Assembly (NCBI RefSeq): GCF_004348825.1 | Contig: NZ_SMJU01000007.1 | Coordinates: 248,001-312,000 of the forward strand | DNA from: Arundinibacter roseus | Lineage (GTDB): Bacteria > Bacteroidota > Bacteroidia > Cytophagales > Spirosomataceae | Direction of reading: 5' to 3' | Length of the DNA: 64,000 nucleotides | In this document: piece by piece, positions 47,468 to 56,205 of the stretch | How the letters are laid out: every line of letters begins with the position of its first letter | How positions within the stretch are numbered: the first letter of the stretch is position 1 | Notes under the pieces: generated by a model | What the model saw: only the letters and a program-made list of their open reading frames with translations | Databases searched by the model: none | What the model was told of the DNA's origin: nothing | Translations under genes and position numbers: made by a program

Positions 47468-47475
47468 CAAAGGTA
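47468..47475 (-). promoter_or_regulatory. putative -7 element of pyrG
   Basis: The minus strand reads TACCTTTG, 35 bases before the ATG at 47433. No TTTG at -33. Confidence 0.45.
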
Positions 47476-47584
47476 CAGAAAAGGCCGGACAGTTTGGGAC
47501 GAGTGGCCTTTATTTTATGTAAATACTTATAGGGCAACTTTCAGCTAAAACCTGGTAAAAACCTGAATATTAACCAAAACGAGC

Positions 47585-47592
47585 TAAATTTG
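47585..47592 (+). promoter_or_regulatory. putative -7 element of the SAM-hydrolase-family gene
   Basis: TAAATTTG, matching TAnnTTTG, 83-90 bases before the ATG at 47675. Confidence 0.35.
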
Positions 47593-47674
47593 AGTCACTA
47601 TTTTCAGTCAATTAATTGGCTTTTAACCAGAATCGCATTTTTTACTTTTTTTCAATTTCTTTATCAATACAATA

Positions 47675-48595
47675 ATGGCCAAAAAAGCTTTTTATCAAAT
47701 GAAAATTTTGTACATGATTCTACTAGCCCTGCCATTATTTACTTTACCAACACTTGCTCAGAATAATCTGCTGATCTTTCAATCAGATTTTGGAAGTAAA
47801 GATGGTGCCGTTTCAGCCATGAAAGGGGTAGCGATGAGTGTTTCACCGGAGCTAAAAATTTTTGATTTAACCCACGAAATACCACCCTATAATGTTTGGG
47901 AGGCTGCGTATCGGCTCGTCCAAACGGTCCCTTATTGGCCACCGGGAACCGTTTTTGTTTCGGTTTGTGACCCGGGCGTAGGCACAGATCGCAAATCCGT
48001 CGTGCTTCGAACACGCTCCGGTCATTTATTGGTAAGCCCTGACAATGGTACGCTCACCCTGGTGGCAGAAGCGTTGGGAATTGATCAGGTGTATGAAATT
48101 GACGAAGCACGTCACCGCCGAGCCAATTCAGAACAATCCTATACCTTTCACGGCAGAGATGTGTACGCGTACACAGGTGCTAAATTGGCCGCAGCATTGG
48201 TTTCTTTGGAGCAAGTTGGACCAAGATTGCCAGATGTCGTGGTAGAAATTGCCTATCAAAAACCCGAGTTCCAAAATGGTATTATTTCGGGAAACATTCC
48301 CATTTTGGATGTTCAATACGGGAACGTGTGGACGTCGATTCCAAAAGCGCTGTTTGACCGTTTGAACGTAAAACCCGGCGAACAGATTTTGGTCGAGATT
48401 TATCAAGGCAATAATCGTCACTTTCAGGGCGATGTACCTTACACACAAACGTTTGGCGAGGTGGGAATTGGCAAAGAACTGGCTTATTTTAACAGCCTTC
48501 TTTACTTCTCACTTGCACTTAATCAGGACAATTTTGCCCAAAAATACCACATCGAAAGTGGCCCAAGCTGGCACATAAAAATAAAGAAACCATAA
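47675..48595 (+). CDS. SAM hydroxide adenosyltransferase (DUF62) family protein with signal peptide
   Basis: Member of the SAM-dependent chlorinase/fluorinase/hydroxide adenosyltransferase family, whose common members split S-adenosylmethionine into adenosine and methionine. The conserved start is FQSDFGSKDG, followed by DLTHEIPPYNVWEAAYRL, VFVSVCDPGVG, LLVSPDNGTL and FHGRDVYAYTGAKLA. Unusually, a hydrophobic segment (KILYMILLALPLFTLPTLAQ) precedes the domain and looks like a cleavable signal peptide. That would place the enzyme in the periplasm, where SAM is not expected. The start could be 47675 or 47699. It ends 12 bases before the convergent nspC stop. Confidence 0.87.
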   Translation: MAKKAFYQMKILYMILLALPLFTLPTLAQNNLLIFQSDFGSKDGAVSAMKGVAMSVSPELKIFDLTHEIPPYNVWEAAYRLVQTVPYWPPGTVFVSVCDPGVGTDRKSVVLRTRSGHLLVSPDNGTLTLVAEALGIDQVYEIDEARHRRANSEQSYTFHGRDVYAYTGAKLAAALVSLEQVGPRLPDVVVEIAYQKPEFQNGIISGNIPILDVQYGNVWTSIPKALFDRLNVKPGEQILVEIYQGNNRHFQGDVPYTQTFGEVGIGKELAYFNSLLYFSLALNQDNFAQKYHIESGPSWHIKIKKP

Positions 48596-48607
48596 AATTC
48601 TTCCAGC

Positions 48608-49765
48608 TCAGGACAAACGATCCTTGTAACTCTCGTACCCAAAACTTCTGATCAGGAGGAAATTACCATCCGTTTGAATCATGCCGATGGAAGGCAGATT
48701 TACACCGTTAAAAGTAGTCGTCTTCACCATCGTGTAGTGAATCATATCCTCAAACACGAGCTGTTCGCCTACCTGCAATTCCTGCTCAAACGAATAATCA
48801 CCCATAAAATCACCGGCAAGGCAGGTCATTCCACCCAACCGATAGGTAGGTTTTCCGAGCACAGGTTCCTGATATGCTCCCTGAATCCGCGGTTTATAAG
48901 GCATCTCGAGGGTATCGGGCATGTGTGCCGCAAAGGACACATCCAAAATCGCAACCTGAATACCCTGACTATCCATGACATCCAAAACGGTTGAAACCAA
49001 CGTTCCGGTTTGCCACGCAATCGCCGAGCCCGGTTCCAGAATAACTTCCAGATTGTATTTTTCCTGAATGGCCTTCACGACCCGAATCAACCGTGGCAAG
49101 TCGTAGCCTTCGCGCGTCATGAGGTGCCCTCCACCCATATTCAGCCACTTGGCCTGATGCAGCAAATCTCCAAACCGCTCTTCGAGAACCGCAAGAGTAC
49201 GTTCCAGTGTTTCGGAGCCATTTTCGCAAAGGGTATGAAAATGAAGCCCTTCGACTCCGTCAGGCAAGGTATCCGTAAATTTATCGCGGGTCTCACCCAA
49301 ACGAGAGCCGGGTACGCAGGGATTATACATATCGGTTTCAACTTCCGAATACTGTGGATTGACCCGAACGCCAACCGAAACCGGCGCTTGCGGATTTCGT
49401 TCATTAAACTGCTGCACCCTTGACCGAAAACGATTTAATTGGCTTAACGTATTAAAGGTTAAGTGACTGCTTCGTTCCAGCACTTCTTCAAATTCGGCAT
49501 CAACATAAGCCGGAATGTAGGTATGCGCTTTACAGCCCATAAAATCATTGATTAACTTCACCTCGTGCAGCGAACTCGCCGTAGCACCGCTAAGGTATTC
49601 GGCCACAATGGGAAACGCGCTGTACATGGAAAATGCCTTCAAGGCCAATATAATGGTACATCCGGCTTCCTTTTGAACCTCATTTATTAAGGTCAGATTC
49701 TTGCGGAGTAATTTTTCATCCAAAACAAAACAGGGTGATGGAATTTTGGTATTTTCGGAATGCAT
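48608..49765 (-). CDS. nspC: carboxynorspermidine decarboxylase
   Basis: PLP-dependent decarboxylase (alanine racemase fold) that makes norspermidine or spermidine in the alternative polyamine pathway. KIPSPCFVLDEKLLRKN opens the barrel, with LALKAFSMYS holding the PLP lysine. GVRVNPQYSEVETDMYNP, GLHFHTLCENG, LNMGGGHLMTREGYD and LEPGSAIAW follow, and the C-terminal domain has GGMTCLAGDFMGDY. I placed the start at 49765 (MHSENTKIPSP) because the TATTTTTG promoter element at 49825 would leave almost no leader for the ATG at 49813. The partner carboxyspermidine dehydrogenase is not in the window. Confidence 0.93.
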   Translation of the reverse strand: MHSENTKIPSPCFVLDEKLLRKNLTLINEVQKEAGCTIILALKAFSMYSAFPIVAEYLSGATASSLHEVKLINDFMGCKAHTYIPAYVDAEFEEVLERSSHLTFNTLSQLNRFRSRVQQFNERNPQAPVSVGVRVNPQYSEVETDMYNPCVPGSRLGETRDKFTDTLPDGVEGLHFHTLCENGSETLERTLAVLEERFGDLLHQAKWLNMGGGHLMTREGYDLPRLIRVVKAIQEKYNLEVILEPGSAIAWQTGTLVSTVLDVMDSQGIQVAILDVSFAAHMPDTLEMPYKPRIQGAYQEPVLGKPTYRLGGMTCLAGDFMGDYSFEQELQVGEQLVFEDMIHYTMVKTTTFNGVNLPSIGMIQTDGNFLLIRSFGYESYKDRLS

Positions 49766-49824
49766 GGCAAAATGGTTTGTCTGGCGATGGTGTAACTTCA
49801 AGTCTTTATTCATTAATTTTGGCG

Positions 49825-49832
49825 CAAAAATA
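49825..49832 (-). promoter_or_regulatory. putative -7 element of nspC
   Basis: The minus strand reads TATTTTTG followed by C; it supports the internal start at 49765. Confidence 0.45.
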
Positions 49833-49885
49833 CGCTTTCCTTTTTCAAAGCTTCTAACAAATTTTTAAACCAATTTGTCTACTCT

Positions 49886-50476
49886 ATGCCTTTTCTTGTC
49901 CTTGATATTGAAATGACCGGCCCCGAACCCGGCTGGAATGAAATTATCCAAATTGGTGCTGAACTGTTTGATGATCAGTGGAAATCGCTCGGGACATATT
50001 TACAAAATGTGTATCCCGAAAATGTAGAAGCCTTTACCGCCAAATCAGAAGAAATTCATGGTCTGTCGCTCGATGACCTGGAAGAAGCACCGATGATTTA
50101 TGAGGTAATCCCGGAATTTGAAAAATGGATAAAATCCAAAGCCCCCGCCGTGCCGCTATCCAAAGTCGTGATTTGTGGTCAAAGTGTTATATATGACATC
50201 AATTTTCTTCGCTTTGCCTACCGCAACGAAAAAATGAAATGGCCTTTCTCGAACAAAATGATCGATTTGCATACGATTTCGTACTTGTTTTTTATGATTT
50301 TGGAGAAAAATGGCAAAACTGCCCCGCGCTCTCTTAGCCTTGGAGCAATCTCGGGCTATTTTGGGTTTGAGCGAGAGGACCAAACACACAATGCGCTGGA
50401 AGATGCTCAACTTACGGCACGTTGTTTTAAGGAGTTTTTTAAACTTACGGGTCAACTGAATTTTGTTGAAAAGTAA
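49886..50476 (+). CDS. DEDDh 3'-5' exonuclease (RNase T/DnaQ-like)
   Basis: Degrades nucleic acid from the 3' end with two metal ions. The five acidic/histidine residues are visible: D7 and E9 in DIEMTG, D104 in YDINFL, H168 and D173 in HNALEDAQLT. Single domain of 196 residues; the substrate (RNA trimming or DNA repair) cannot be told apart. Divergent from nspC with about 120 bases between, and followed by the bestrophin gene after 60 bases on the same strand. Confidence 0.88.
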   Translation: MPFLVLDIEMTGPEPGWNEIIQIGAELFDDQWKSLGTYLQNVYPENVEAFTAKSEEIHGLSLDDLEEAPMIYEVIPEFEKWIKSKAPAVPLSKVVICGQSVIYDINFLRFAYRNEKMKWPFSNKMIDLHTISYLFFMILEKNGKTAPRSLSLGAISGYFGFEREDQTHNALEDAQLTARCFKEFFKLTGQLNFVEK

Positions 50477-50536
50477 GTTTCAACAAAAAAATCAAAAAAA
50501 ACGGGAGGACCAACCTAAGTTCTCCTACTCAACTGC

Positions 50537-51418
50537 ATGGTAGACTATAATCCCAAAGAATGGTTTCGCTTTATTTTTTACTTTCATAAAGCCGACACGG
50601 TCCGAAAATTGATGCCTTGGCTGCTCTCAATCGGCGCCTACTCTACGATTTTGGCTTTTTTAATTATTGAGTATTGGAAAATTGGGGAAGATGCCGATGT
50701 TCGAAACATCTCGCTTATGCACTCGTTACTCGGTTTTGTAATATCTATGTTGCTGGTTTTCAGAACAAATACAGCCTATGATCGATGGTGGGAAGGGCGC
50801 AAACTGTGGGGATCACTCGTTAATAATAGTCGTAATTTGGCTTTAAAAATCGATTCATTAGTCCCCGTTGAGGATCATCAAAGTCGAGCTTTTTTTAAGG
50901 CAATGATTCCCAATTTTGCGTACGCCTTAAAAAATCACCTCCGCAAATCTCACAAACCAAATGAGCTGACAGATCTCGAAGAATTTCCAATTTCAGAGTT
51001 GCAACAGAATGAACATATCCCCTTACAATACGCCACGGCAATTTTTGCCCGGGTTTTGGCTTTACAAAAAAAAGGGATTCTGTTTCCTGAGCATCTGCTC
51101 CTTCTGAACACAGAATTGGATTCTTTTATGAATATCTGCGGTGCATGTGAACGAATCAAAAATACTCCGATCCCCTTCTCTTACAGTTCATTTCTAAAAA
51201 AATTCATTTTTGTATATTGCATCACACTACCTATCGGCTACATATTTAGCCTGCATTATCTCGTCATTCCGTTTGTGGTTTTTGTGTTCTATATTTTGGG
51301 AAGCTTGGAGGTTATTGCCGAAGAGATTGAGGATCCTTTCGGAAAGGACGCCAATGATCTTCCAACCGATAGCATTTGCAATACCATCCGAACGTCGGTA
51401 GGACAGGTTTTTAACTAA
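50537..51418 (+). CDS. bestrophin family anion channel
   Basis: Inner membrane protein of the bestrophin (UPF0187) family, pentameric chloride/anion or cation channels. Family-specific phrases are LVFRTNTAYDRWWEGRKLWGSLVNNSRNLA (read in parts, residues about 72-102) and DPFGKDANDLPTDSICNTI near the C-terminus. Hydrophobic segments lie at about 27-45, 60-78, 218-238 and 240-262. 293 residues, normal. Convergent with the GH113-like gene. Confidence 0.92.
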   Translation: MVDYNPKEWFRFIFYFHKADTVRKLMPWLLSIGAYSTILAFLIIEYWKIGEDADVRNISLMHSLLGFVISMLLVFRTNTAYDRWWEGRKLWGSLVNNSRNLALKIDSLVPVEDHQSRAFFKAMIPNFAYALKNHLRKSHKPNELTDLEEFPISELQQNEHIPLQYATAIFARVLALQKKGILFPEHLLLLNTELDSFMNICGACERIKNTPIPFSYSSFLKKFIFVYCITLPIGYIFSLHYLVIPFVVFVFYILGSLEVIAEEIEDPFGKDANDLPTDSICNTIRTSVGQVFN

Positions 51419-51433
51419 ATCTATTGGATTTAT

Positions 51434-52480
51434 CTAGCGCTGTGCAGAGGCGTCTTTCCCAAAATAGGTACGCAAGACGTGTTCGGCAGCTTTATGTTGA
51501 GGAGAAAATGGATCGCGGGCCCGGTTGCCCGGTTGTAACATGGGAAACCACTTCCAGACAAATCCGCCGGCCATCCATTCTTCGGTCCAAACTTCCTCAA
51601 AAACAGCAGTATAGGCTGCTGCCTGCAAAGCTTCGTTTTCGGGCAGTGAACGATCATTTTCCCAAGGTTTTTTGGCGGCGAAGTCAGTGCTTACATACCC
51701 AAATTCAGTAAAAAGAATTGGTTTTTGAAGGGTACCTGACAATTTTTCAAGGCCGGCTTTGTGGGCTTTCCAGCCTTTTCGCAACTCCGTTACAGTAGGC
51801 GCCCGGCCCTCAGAAAGTGGGAAATAGGCATCTACACCTACGTAATCAAGTTCTTTCCAGAACGGTACGTCCGCATAGGCGTCCCAGTTTTCAGCATAAG
51901 TTAGTTTTCCTTTATAGATCGTCTTTATTTCCTTGATTATCCGCGACCAAAATTCCGGGCGTTTTTTTACAAATGTCTGCATTTCGGTAGCAATGCAGTA
52001 CAGTTCGACGTCCGTACTGTCCGCAATTCGGGCAAAATCAAGCAGGTAATCGCCATATCTTTTTTCAAAAATTTGCCAATCCTGTTCCGATTTCAAATCA
52101 AAATGTCCGGTAAAAACTCCGTGACCAATCCAAAGGTGTGGTTTTAGCATCACTTTTAACCCTTTGGCGTGCGCCATTTCCACGCAGTGCGCAACACCTT
52201 TAGGCGACTCGCCCCACCATTTCCATTGATTGTCTCTGCCATATACAAAATTCGGACTTTCAGCTTCGCAAAAACCATATGGCATAAGCGATACCCATTC
52301 AGCATTCAGCAGCCTCACAGGTACGTAGCAGCTGTCTGAAAGAGAATCGCGTGGTGCCACAAAAGACACGCCTTTCATCTTTGTACCGTCGTATACAAAC
52401 TTTTTGTCTGCCCGAAATGAACAGGAGGCTAACAAAGAAGCCACAATTATTAATAGCAAAGCCTTGCTGAATGTGTTCAT
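51434..52480 (-). CDS. GH113-like glycoside hydrolase lipoprotein
   Basis: Exported TIM-barrel glycosidase, resembling family GH113 (beta-mannanase-type). The signal peptide ends in lipobox LLASC (Cys20), so it is a lipoprotein. The predicted acid/base is E166 in CIATEMQTF and the nucleophile E259 in ILFTEFGY, with KPHLWIGHG (113-121) and VGVDAYFPLSEG (214-225) in the substrate cleft. 348 residues. It is isolated; no susCD or sugar transporter genes flank it, so a housekeeping or wall-polymer role is as likely as polysaccharide use. Confidence 0.87.
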   Translation of the reverse strand: MNTFSKALLLIIVASLLASCSFRADKKFVYDGTKMKGVSFVAPRDSLSDSCYVPVRLLNAEWVSLMPYGFCEAESPNFVYGRDNQWKWWGESPKGVAHCVEMAHAKGLKVMLKPHLWIGHGVFTGHFDLKSEQDWQIFEKRYGDYLLDFARIADSTDVELYCIATEMQTFVKKRPEFWSRIIKEIKTIYKGKLTYAENWDAYADVPFWKELDYVGVDAYFPLSEGRAPTVTELRKGWKAHKAGLEKLSGTLQKPILFTEFGYVSTDFAAKKPWENDRSLPENEALQAAAYTAVFEEVWTEEWMAGGFVWKWFPMLQPGNRARDPFSPQHKAAEHVLRTYFGKDASAQR

Positions 52481-52783
52481 TTTTCAGGTAGTAACAGGTT
52501 TCAAAAAAATATTTGAAAAAAGATAAAATTACATTTTTGAGAAAAATAGTATCAGAAAATCATCAGTTTTTCGAGTTTTTATGCATTTATGGGGAAAACA
52601 GGTTTCAGTTTCAAGGTTTTTTGTGGAAAACAATACATAATTCTATTTTTTTTATTAATTCATTGACAATATACTGCATTACCAAATTTCATTTCCCATG
52701 AAACAAATTTTATGGAGGTTTCGTTATATTTGTACAGAACGCAATTAACGTTTTGAACAGTAACAAATTTAAATGAAACCAAA
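52481..52783. other. 303-base AT-rich divergent intergenic region
   Basis: Between the GH113-like gene (minus) and the small secreted protein gene (plus). Besides the TATATTTG element at 52725-52732, I see no gene; the frame at 52513-52701 is AT-rich and unlike a protein. A 16-codon ORF at 52698 (MKQILWRFRY) runs through the promoter and is also doubtful. Confidence 0.5.
52725..52732 (+). promoter_or_regulatory. putative -7 element of the 139-residue secreted protein gene
   Basis: TATATTTG, exact match to TAnnTTTG, 52 bases before the ATG at 52784. Confidence 0.5.
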
Positions 52784-53203
52784 ATGAAAAAGATCACATA
52801 TAGTATTATCGCACTTGCCGGTTTGTTTTTTATTTCACAAGCGGCTAACGCCCAAAGTAACAAGGTAACGGTTGATCCGGGTATCTCCGTAAATAACTAT
52901 AAGCATCCCAACAAAGCTCGTCAGGCAAAAGCTATGACAGCTGAAACTGAGGGCACGACTGCAAACGCAATCGTAGAACCAAGAAAAGGAAATCGTTTTA
53001 ACGGTACTCCAAAGTATGCTAACCGCCCAGGTTCCAAAGTATTTTTGGGAACTGAGCCCGGAAAAGATTTTCACCTGAATCCTTTGAATGCACCAGGTCA
53101 CTATAAGACTCCCTCAAACGGTGCCAGAAACGAGGAAGCAGAGATTCGTCTCGCGGGTAAGAATCAGTCAAAAATGACGGATGATTCTATTCGGGTAGAC
53201 TAA
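52784..53203 (+). CDS. small secreted basic protein, unknown
   Basis: 139 residues with a clean signal peptide (MKKITYSIIALAGLFFISQAANAQ). The mature part of about 115 residues is hydrophilic and basic, rich in Asn, Lys, Gly and Pro with few hydrophobic residues (KHPNKARQAKAM, RFNGTPKYANRPGSK, LNAPGHYKTPSNGARN), so it is probably largely disordered. No family is recognised. A good promoter element and a strong terminator make this a discrete single-gene unit. Confidence 0.75.
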   Translation: MKKITYSIIALAGLFFISQAANAQSNKVTVDPGISVNNYKHPNKARQAKAMTAETEGTTANAIVEPRKGNRFNGTPKYANRPGSKVFLGTEPGKDFHLNPLNAPGHYKTPSNGARNEEAEIRLAGKNQSKMTDDSIRVD

Positions 53204-53221
53204 CCCTCCTATTATAGTTTG

Positions 53222-53257
53222 AAAACGCCCGGCTCTTTCGAGAGTCGGGCGTTTTTT
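53222..53257. terminator. terminator between convergent genes
   Basis: AAAACGCCCGGCTCT / AGAGTCGGGCGTTTT with a TTCG loop, then TT on the + strand. It serves the small secreted protein gene and possibly the convergent isomerase-like gene. Confidence 0.88.
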
Positions 53258-53264
53258 ATGGTGT

Positions 53265-54185
53265 TTATCCCAAAAACTGACGCAAATAATTTCGGCTGGT
53301 CAAAATTGCCGATTTCACATCCGTAATTGAGCCTTCGTAGGCTTTATCTTCTACCTCAATCACCACTGGACCGCGGTAACGCACATCGGTGAGTGCCGCA
53401 AAAAAGCCCCGCCAATTCACATCACCCAGGCCGGGGAGTTTGGGCGAGTGGTATTCGAGGGGGTTGGCCATAATTCCTACCTGATCCAGTTTGTCGCGGT
53501 AAAGTTTTACGTCTTTCAAATGAATATGGTGCAGGCGATCTTTAAATTGATAGATCGGTTTTATCTCATCCATCATTTGCCAGATCATGTGCGAAGGATC
53601 GTAATTGAGCCCCAAAGCCCGGCTTGGAATGAGTTCAAACATGCGGTTCCAGACGGATGGGCTGATTGCCAGATTTTTTCCACCCGGCCATTCGTCATTG
53701 GTAAAGAACATCGGGCAATTTTCGATGCCAATTTTTACATTGTTTTCTTCGGCAACTTTCACAATTCCCGGCCACACATCGGCAAATAGCGCAAGATTGT
53801 CCGTAATATTTTTGGAAGTATCCCGACCGACAAACGTATTGACCACAGGCACTCCCAACTTTGCAGCGCCACGAATCACTTCCTTGATATGCTCAATGTA
53901 AAACTCAGCTTTTTCCTGATCAGGATCCAGTGGATTGGGGTAGTAACCCAAGGCCGAAATACTGACCCCTGCACTTCGCAGTTGATATTTTACATCGGCT
54001 ATTTTTTGGGGCGTCAGCGACGATACATCCAAATGCGTAACACCTGCATAGCGGCGGGAATCGGAATTATTGGTTGGCCAACACATCACTTCGACACACG
54101 AGAACCCGTGTTCAGAAGCAAAGTTAAGTACGTGTTCAAATCCAAAATCAGCCAGTATAGCACTTACAAAACCTAGTTTCAACAT
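53265..54185 (-). CDS. sugar phosphate isomerase/epimerase family protein
   Basis: TIM barrel of the AP endonuclease 2/xylose isomerase-like family. Metal-site residues are visible in CVEVMCWP (Glu), VKIGIENCPMF (Glu), YDPSHMIWQ (Asp/His), HHIHLKDVK (His) and VIEVED (Glu). 306 residues, no signal peptide. Relatives act on sugars, inositols or hydroxypyruvate; the substrate cannot be told here. Single gene, divergent from the 54365-57231 operon with 179 bases between. Confidence 0.88.
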   Translation of the reverse strand: MLKLGFVSAILADFGFEHVLNFASEHGFSCVEVMCWPTNNSDSRRYAGVTHLDVSSLTPQKIADVKYQLRSAGVSISALGYYPNPLDPDQEKAEFYIEHIKEVIRGAAKLGVPVVNTFVGRDTSKNITDNLALFADVWPGIVKVAEENNVKIGIENCPMFFTNDEWPGGKNLAISPSVWNRMFELIPSRALGLNYDPSHMIWQMMDEIKPIYQFKDRLHHIHLKDVKLYRDKLDQVGIMANPLEYHSPKLPGLGDVNWRGFFAALTDVRYRGPVVIEVEDKAYEGSITDVKSAILTSRNYLRQFLG

Positions 54186-54364
54186 AAGAATAATGTATTT
54201 TTTGTCAGATAACAGGACGTCTTTTTAAGAAGACTTTTGTTTAAAAGGAACTCAAAAGCCAAATATCACAAAAATATCGTCCAATTTTTCCAAGGTGTTA
54301 TCCCTACCCGCAACCGTTCATCCAAATCCGATACTATAAAATCGTCCGGGGTTTAGTAATATTG

Positions 54365-55099
54365 ATGTACCAAGCCGGTGATCCGATGGAATTTACCAGT
54401 ACTAAACCGACACAACTCATGGCAGAACCTGACAAAAGTTTTGGAAAGAAAATTTTAGGCTTTTTCATTAAGGAAGAGGAAAACGCTGTGAAACAACCTG
54501 TTACTCAGGCATCTATTCCAGCATCACCTCCTACTCCACCAACACCCGCAGTTGTTTCCAACTCCTCGGGTACAGCAACCGTCGAGCGTAAATTTGTCGA
54601 TCATTTTGTAGCGCTCATGGAAAAAGCCAACCTTCCCGGGCCGGATTATTTTGAGTATAAACAGGCGCTCAAAAGCATGGAAGGACTTGGATTGACGGAA
54701 GAAAAGCAGTTTCAGGCCTCATGGGGTAGTTTTAAGGCTATGGGCGGCGTGGTTGACCCAACGGTATTGACTACCTCTGCTAATCAATATGTGAATATCC
54801 TGACAAATGACCGCACAAACTTTTTGAAGGATGTAGAAAAGGCCATTCAGGATCGGGTGGGTAGTTTAAGTCAGGAACACAAAAAACTGGAAGACGACAA
54901 CAAGGCTTTTGCTGAACAGATTTTGGCTTTACAGAAAAAAATTGAAACCAATAGTACTCGTCTCAACCAAATTAAGGAGGAAATTGACGTGCAAAGCGCT
55001 AAAATAACTGAGAATCGGGATAGTTATGAAGTCACCTACAAAAGCTTTGTAGAGCAAATCCAATCTGATTTGAATAAGATAAAAACGTATTTAAAATAA
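54365..55099 (+). CDS. coiled-coil cytoplasmic protein of an uncharacterised envelope operon (gene A)
   Basis: 244 residues from the ATG at 54365; ATGs at residues 8 and 19 (MAEPDKSFGKKILGFF) are also possible starts. Family not recognised. An N-terminal basic/hydrophobic patch (KSFGKKILGFFIKEEE) leads to a Pro/Ser/Thr-rich linker (about 44-70). A small helical domain follows (about 72-150, FVDHFVALMEKANLPGPDYF, then FQASWGSFKAMGG), and then a long coiled coil (about 155-244) ending KIKTYLK. No signal peptide. It is first of three genes with 39- and 50-base gaps. The coiled coil probably pairs with that of the next protein. Confidence 0.75.
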   Translation: MYQAGDPMEFTSTKPTQLMAEPDKSFGKKILGFFIKEEENAVKQPVTQASIPASPPTPPTPAVVSNSSGTATVERKFVDHFVALMEKANLPGPDYFEYKQALKSMEGLGLTEEKQFQASWGSFKAMGGVVDPTVLTTSANQYVNILTNDRTNFLKDVEKAIQDRVGSLSQEHKKLEDDNKAFAEQILALQKKIETNSTRLNQIKEEIDVQSAKITENRDSYEVTYKSFVEQIQSDLNKIKTYLK

Positions 55100-55138
55100 A
55101 GTCCTTTTATACACGCGTTCAACCTAAACAATTATACA

Positions 55139-56155
55139 ATGGCCACAACTGATTTCTCACAAATTGGCGGTTCGCAAGACGATCCCAAGCGATCCTATTG
55201 GTCTAAGCCAGAAGGAATTACATCGCTGCTTTTCCTGGGGGCAGCCGGGGCTTTTATCCTGTATTATTGGAATATAATTGCCCTGTTTCTGATTGAAGTA
55301 ACAAAAAACACGCTCTATCTCGGAATTTTGATGGCTGCTTTGGCCGGACTTATTTTCCTCTTTACGAGCCGCGATGTACGCACGGCGGTGTTCTTTTTGT
55401 TCAAAACTTTCATGCGCAAAATAACGGGCACTATCATCAAACTTGATCCGATTGCGATCATGAAAATTTATATCAGCGATCTGAAAGACAAACGCGAAAA
55501 AATGCAGGGACAGATCAATTTGCTCGCGGGACAATTGGTGAAATTGAACAAAAAAATAAATGATAATAATGCACAAATCAAGCAAAAATTTGCGGAAGCC
55601 AACAAAGCCTCCGAGCTTTCGCATAAGCCCGGCATGCGCGAAACTGCCCAACTCGCTACGATTGAAGGTGCAGGTTTGCAGGAAATGAACGAAAAGCTCT
55701 TTCCCTTGCAGCGAAATATGAAGACGATTCTGGAATTTATGGAAAAGGTCAACAAGAGCGCTGATTATATTATTAAGGAAACTGAAATTAAGGTAAAACT
55801 AAAAGAAGCTGAATATCAAATTGTTAAAGAAAGCTCGAATGCTTTACGTACTGCAATCAGCATCTTCAAAGGCAATCCTGACAAGAAGTTTTACTTTGAT
55901 GAATCCATGGAATATATTCAGGATGACATGAGCCGCAAGCTGGGAGAAATGAAACGCGCCATGGATTTATCGATGGACTTTATAAACGGTGTAGACGTAC
56001 AAAATGGGATTTTGTCGGACAAAGGGCAAAAAATGCTCGAAGCGTATAATCAGGGACAATTTACACTGGTAAATCTTGACGCACCCGAACCCGTTTCAAA
56101 TACCATTCCACTTAATCCGCCGAAAGATTCCAACTACCGCGGACTTTTAGAATAA
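55139..56155 (+). CDS. two-TM protein with PspA-like coiled coil (gene B)
   Basis: 338 residues, family not recognised. After a short polar N-terminus come two hydrophobic segments (about 28-52 and 57-77) joined by a short turn, then a basic stretch (FFLFKTFMRKITGTIIKL). A helical domain (about 108-290) begins DPIAIMKIYISDLKDKREKM, much like the first helix of PspA/IM30 (ESCRT-III-like) proteins. Long alpha-helical heptads follow. The tail is Pro-rich (DAPEPVSNTIPLNPPKD). I read it as a membrane-tethered PspA-like scaffold; the resemblance is by eye and needs a profile search. Middle gene of the operon. Confidence 0.75.
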   Translation: MATTDFSQIGGSQDDPKRSYWSKPEGITSLLFLGAAGAFILYYWNIIALFLIEVTKNTLYLGILMAALAGLIFLFTSRDVRTAVFFLFKTFMRKITGTIIKLDPIAIMKIYISDLKDKREKMQGQINLLAGQLVKLNKKINDNNAQIKQKFAEANKASELSHKPGMRETAQLATIEGAGLQEMNEKLFPLQRNMKTILEFMEKVNKSADYIIKETEIKVKLKEAEYQIVKESSNALRTAISIFKGNPDKKFYFDESMEYIQDDMSRKLGEMKRAMDLSMDFINGVDVQNGILSDKGQKMLEAYNQGQFTLVNLDAPEPVSNTIPLNPPKDSNYRGLLE

Positions 56156-56205
56156 CTGTCTTTTAAAATTTCCTCTATTATTTCACTAAATACCAATCAA
56201 AATTC

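Noticed and set aside
52513-52701. 62-codon + ORF beginning with TTG in the 52.5 kb intergenic region
   Set aside because: Very AT-rich, rare start codon, runs toward the promoter of the next gene; no protein-like features beyond composition.
52698-52748. 16-codon ORF MKQILWRFRY, similar in its first bases to the start of the 18437 gene
   Set aside because: The shared ATTTCCCATGAAAC string is short and the ORF contains the -7 element of the 52784 gene; probably coincidence.
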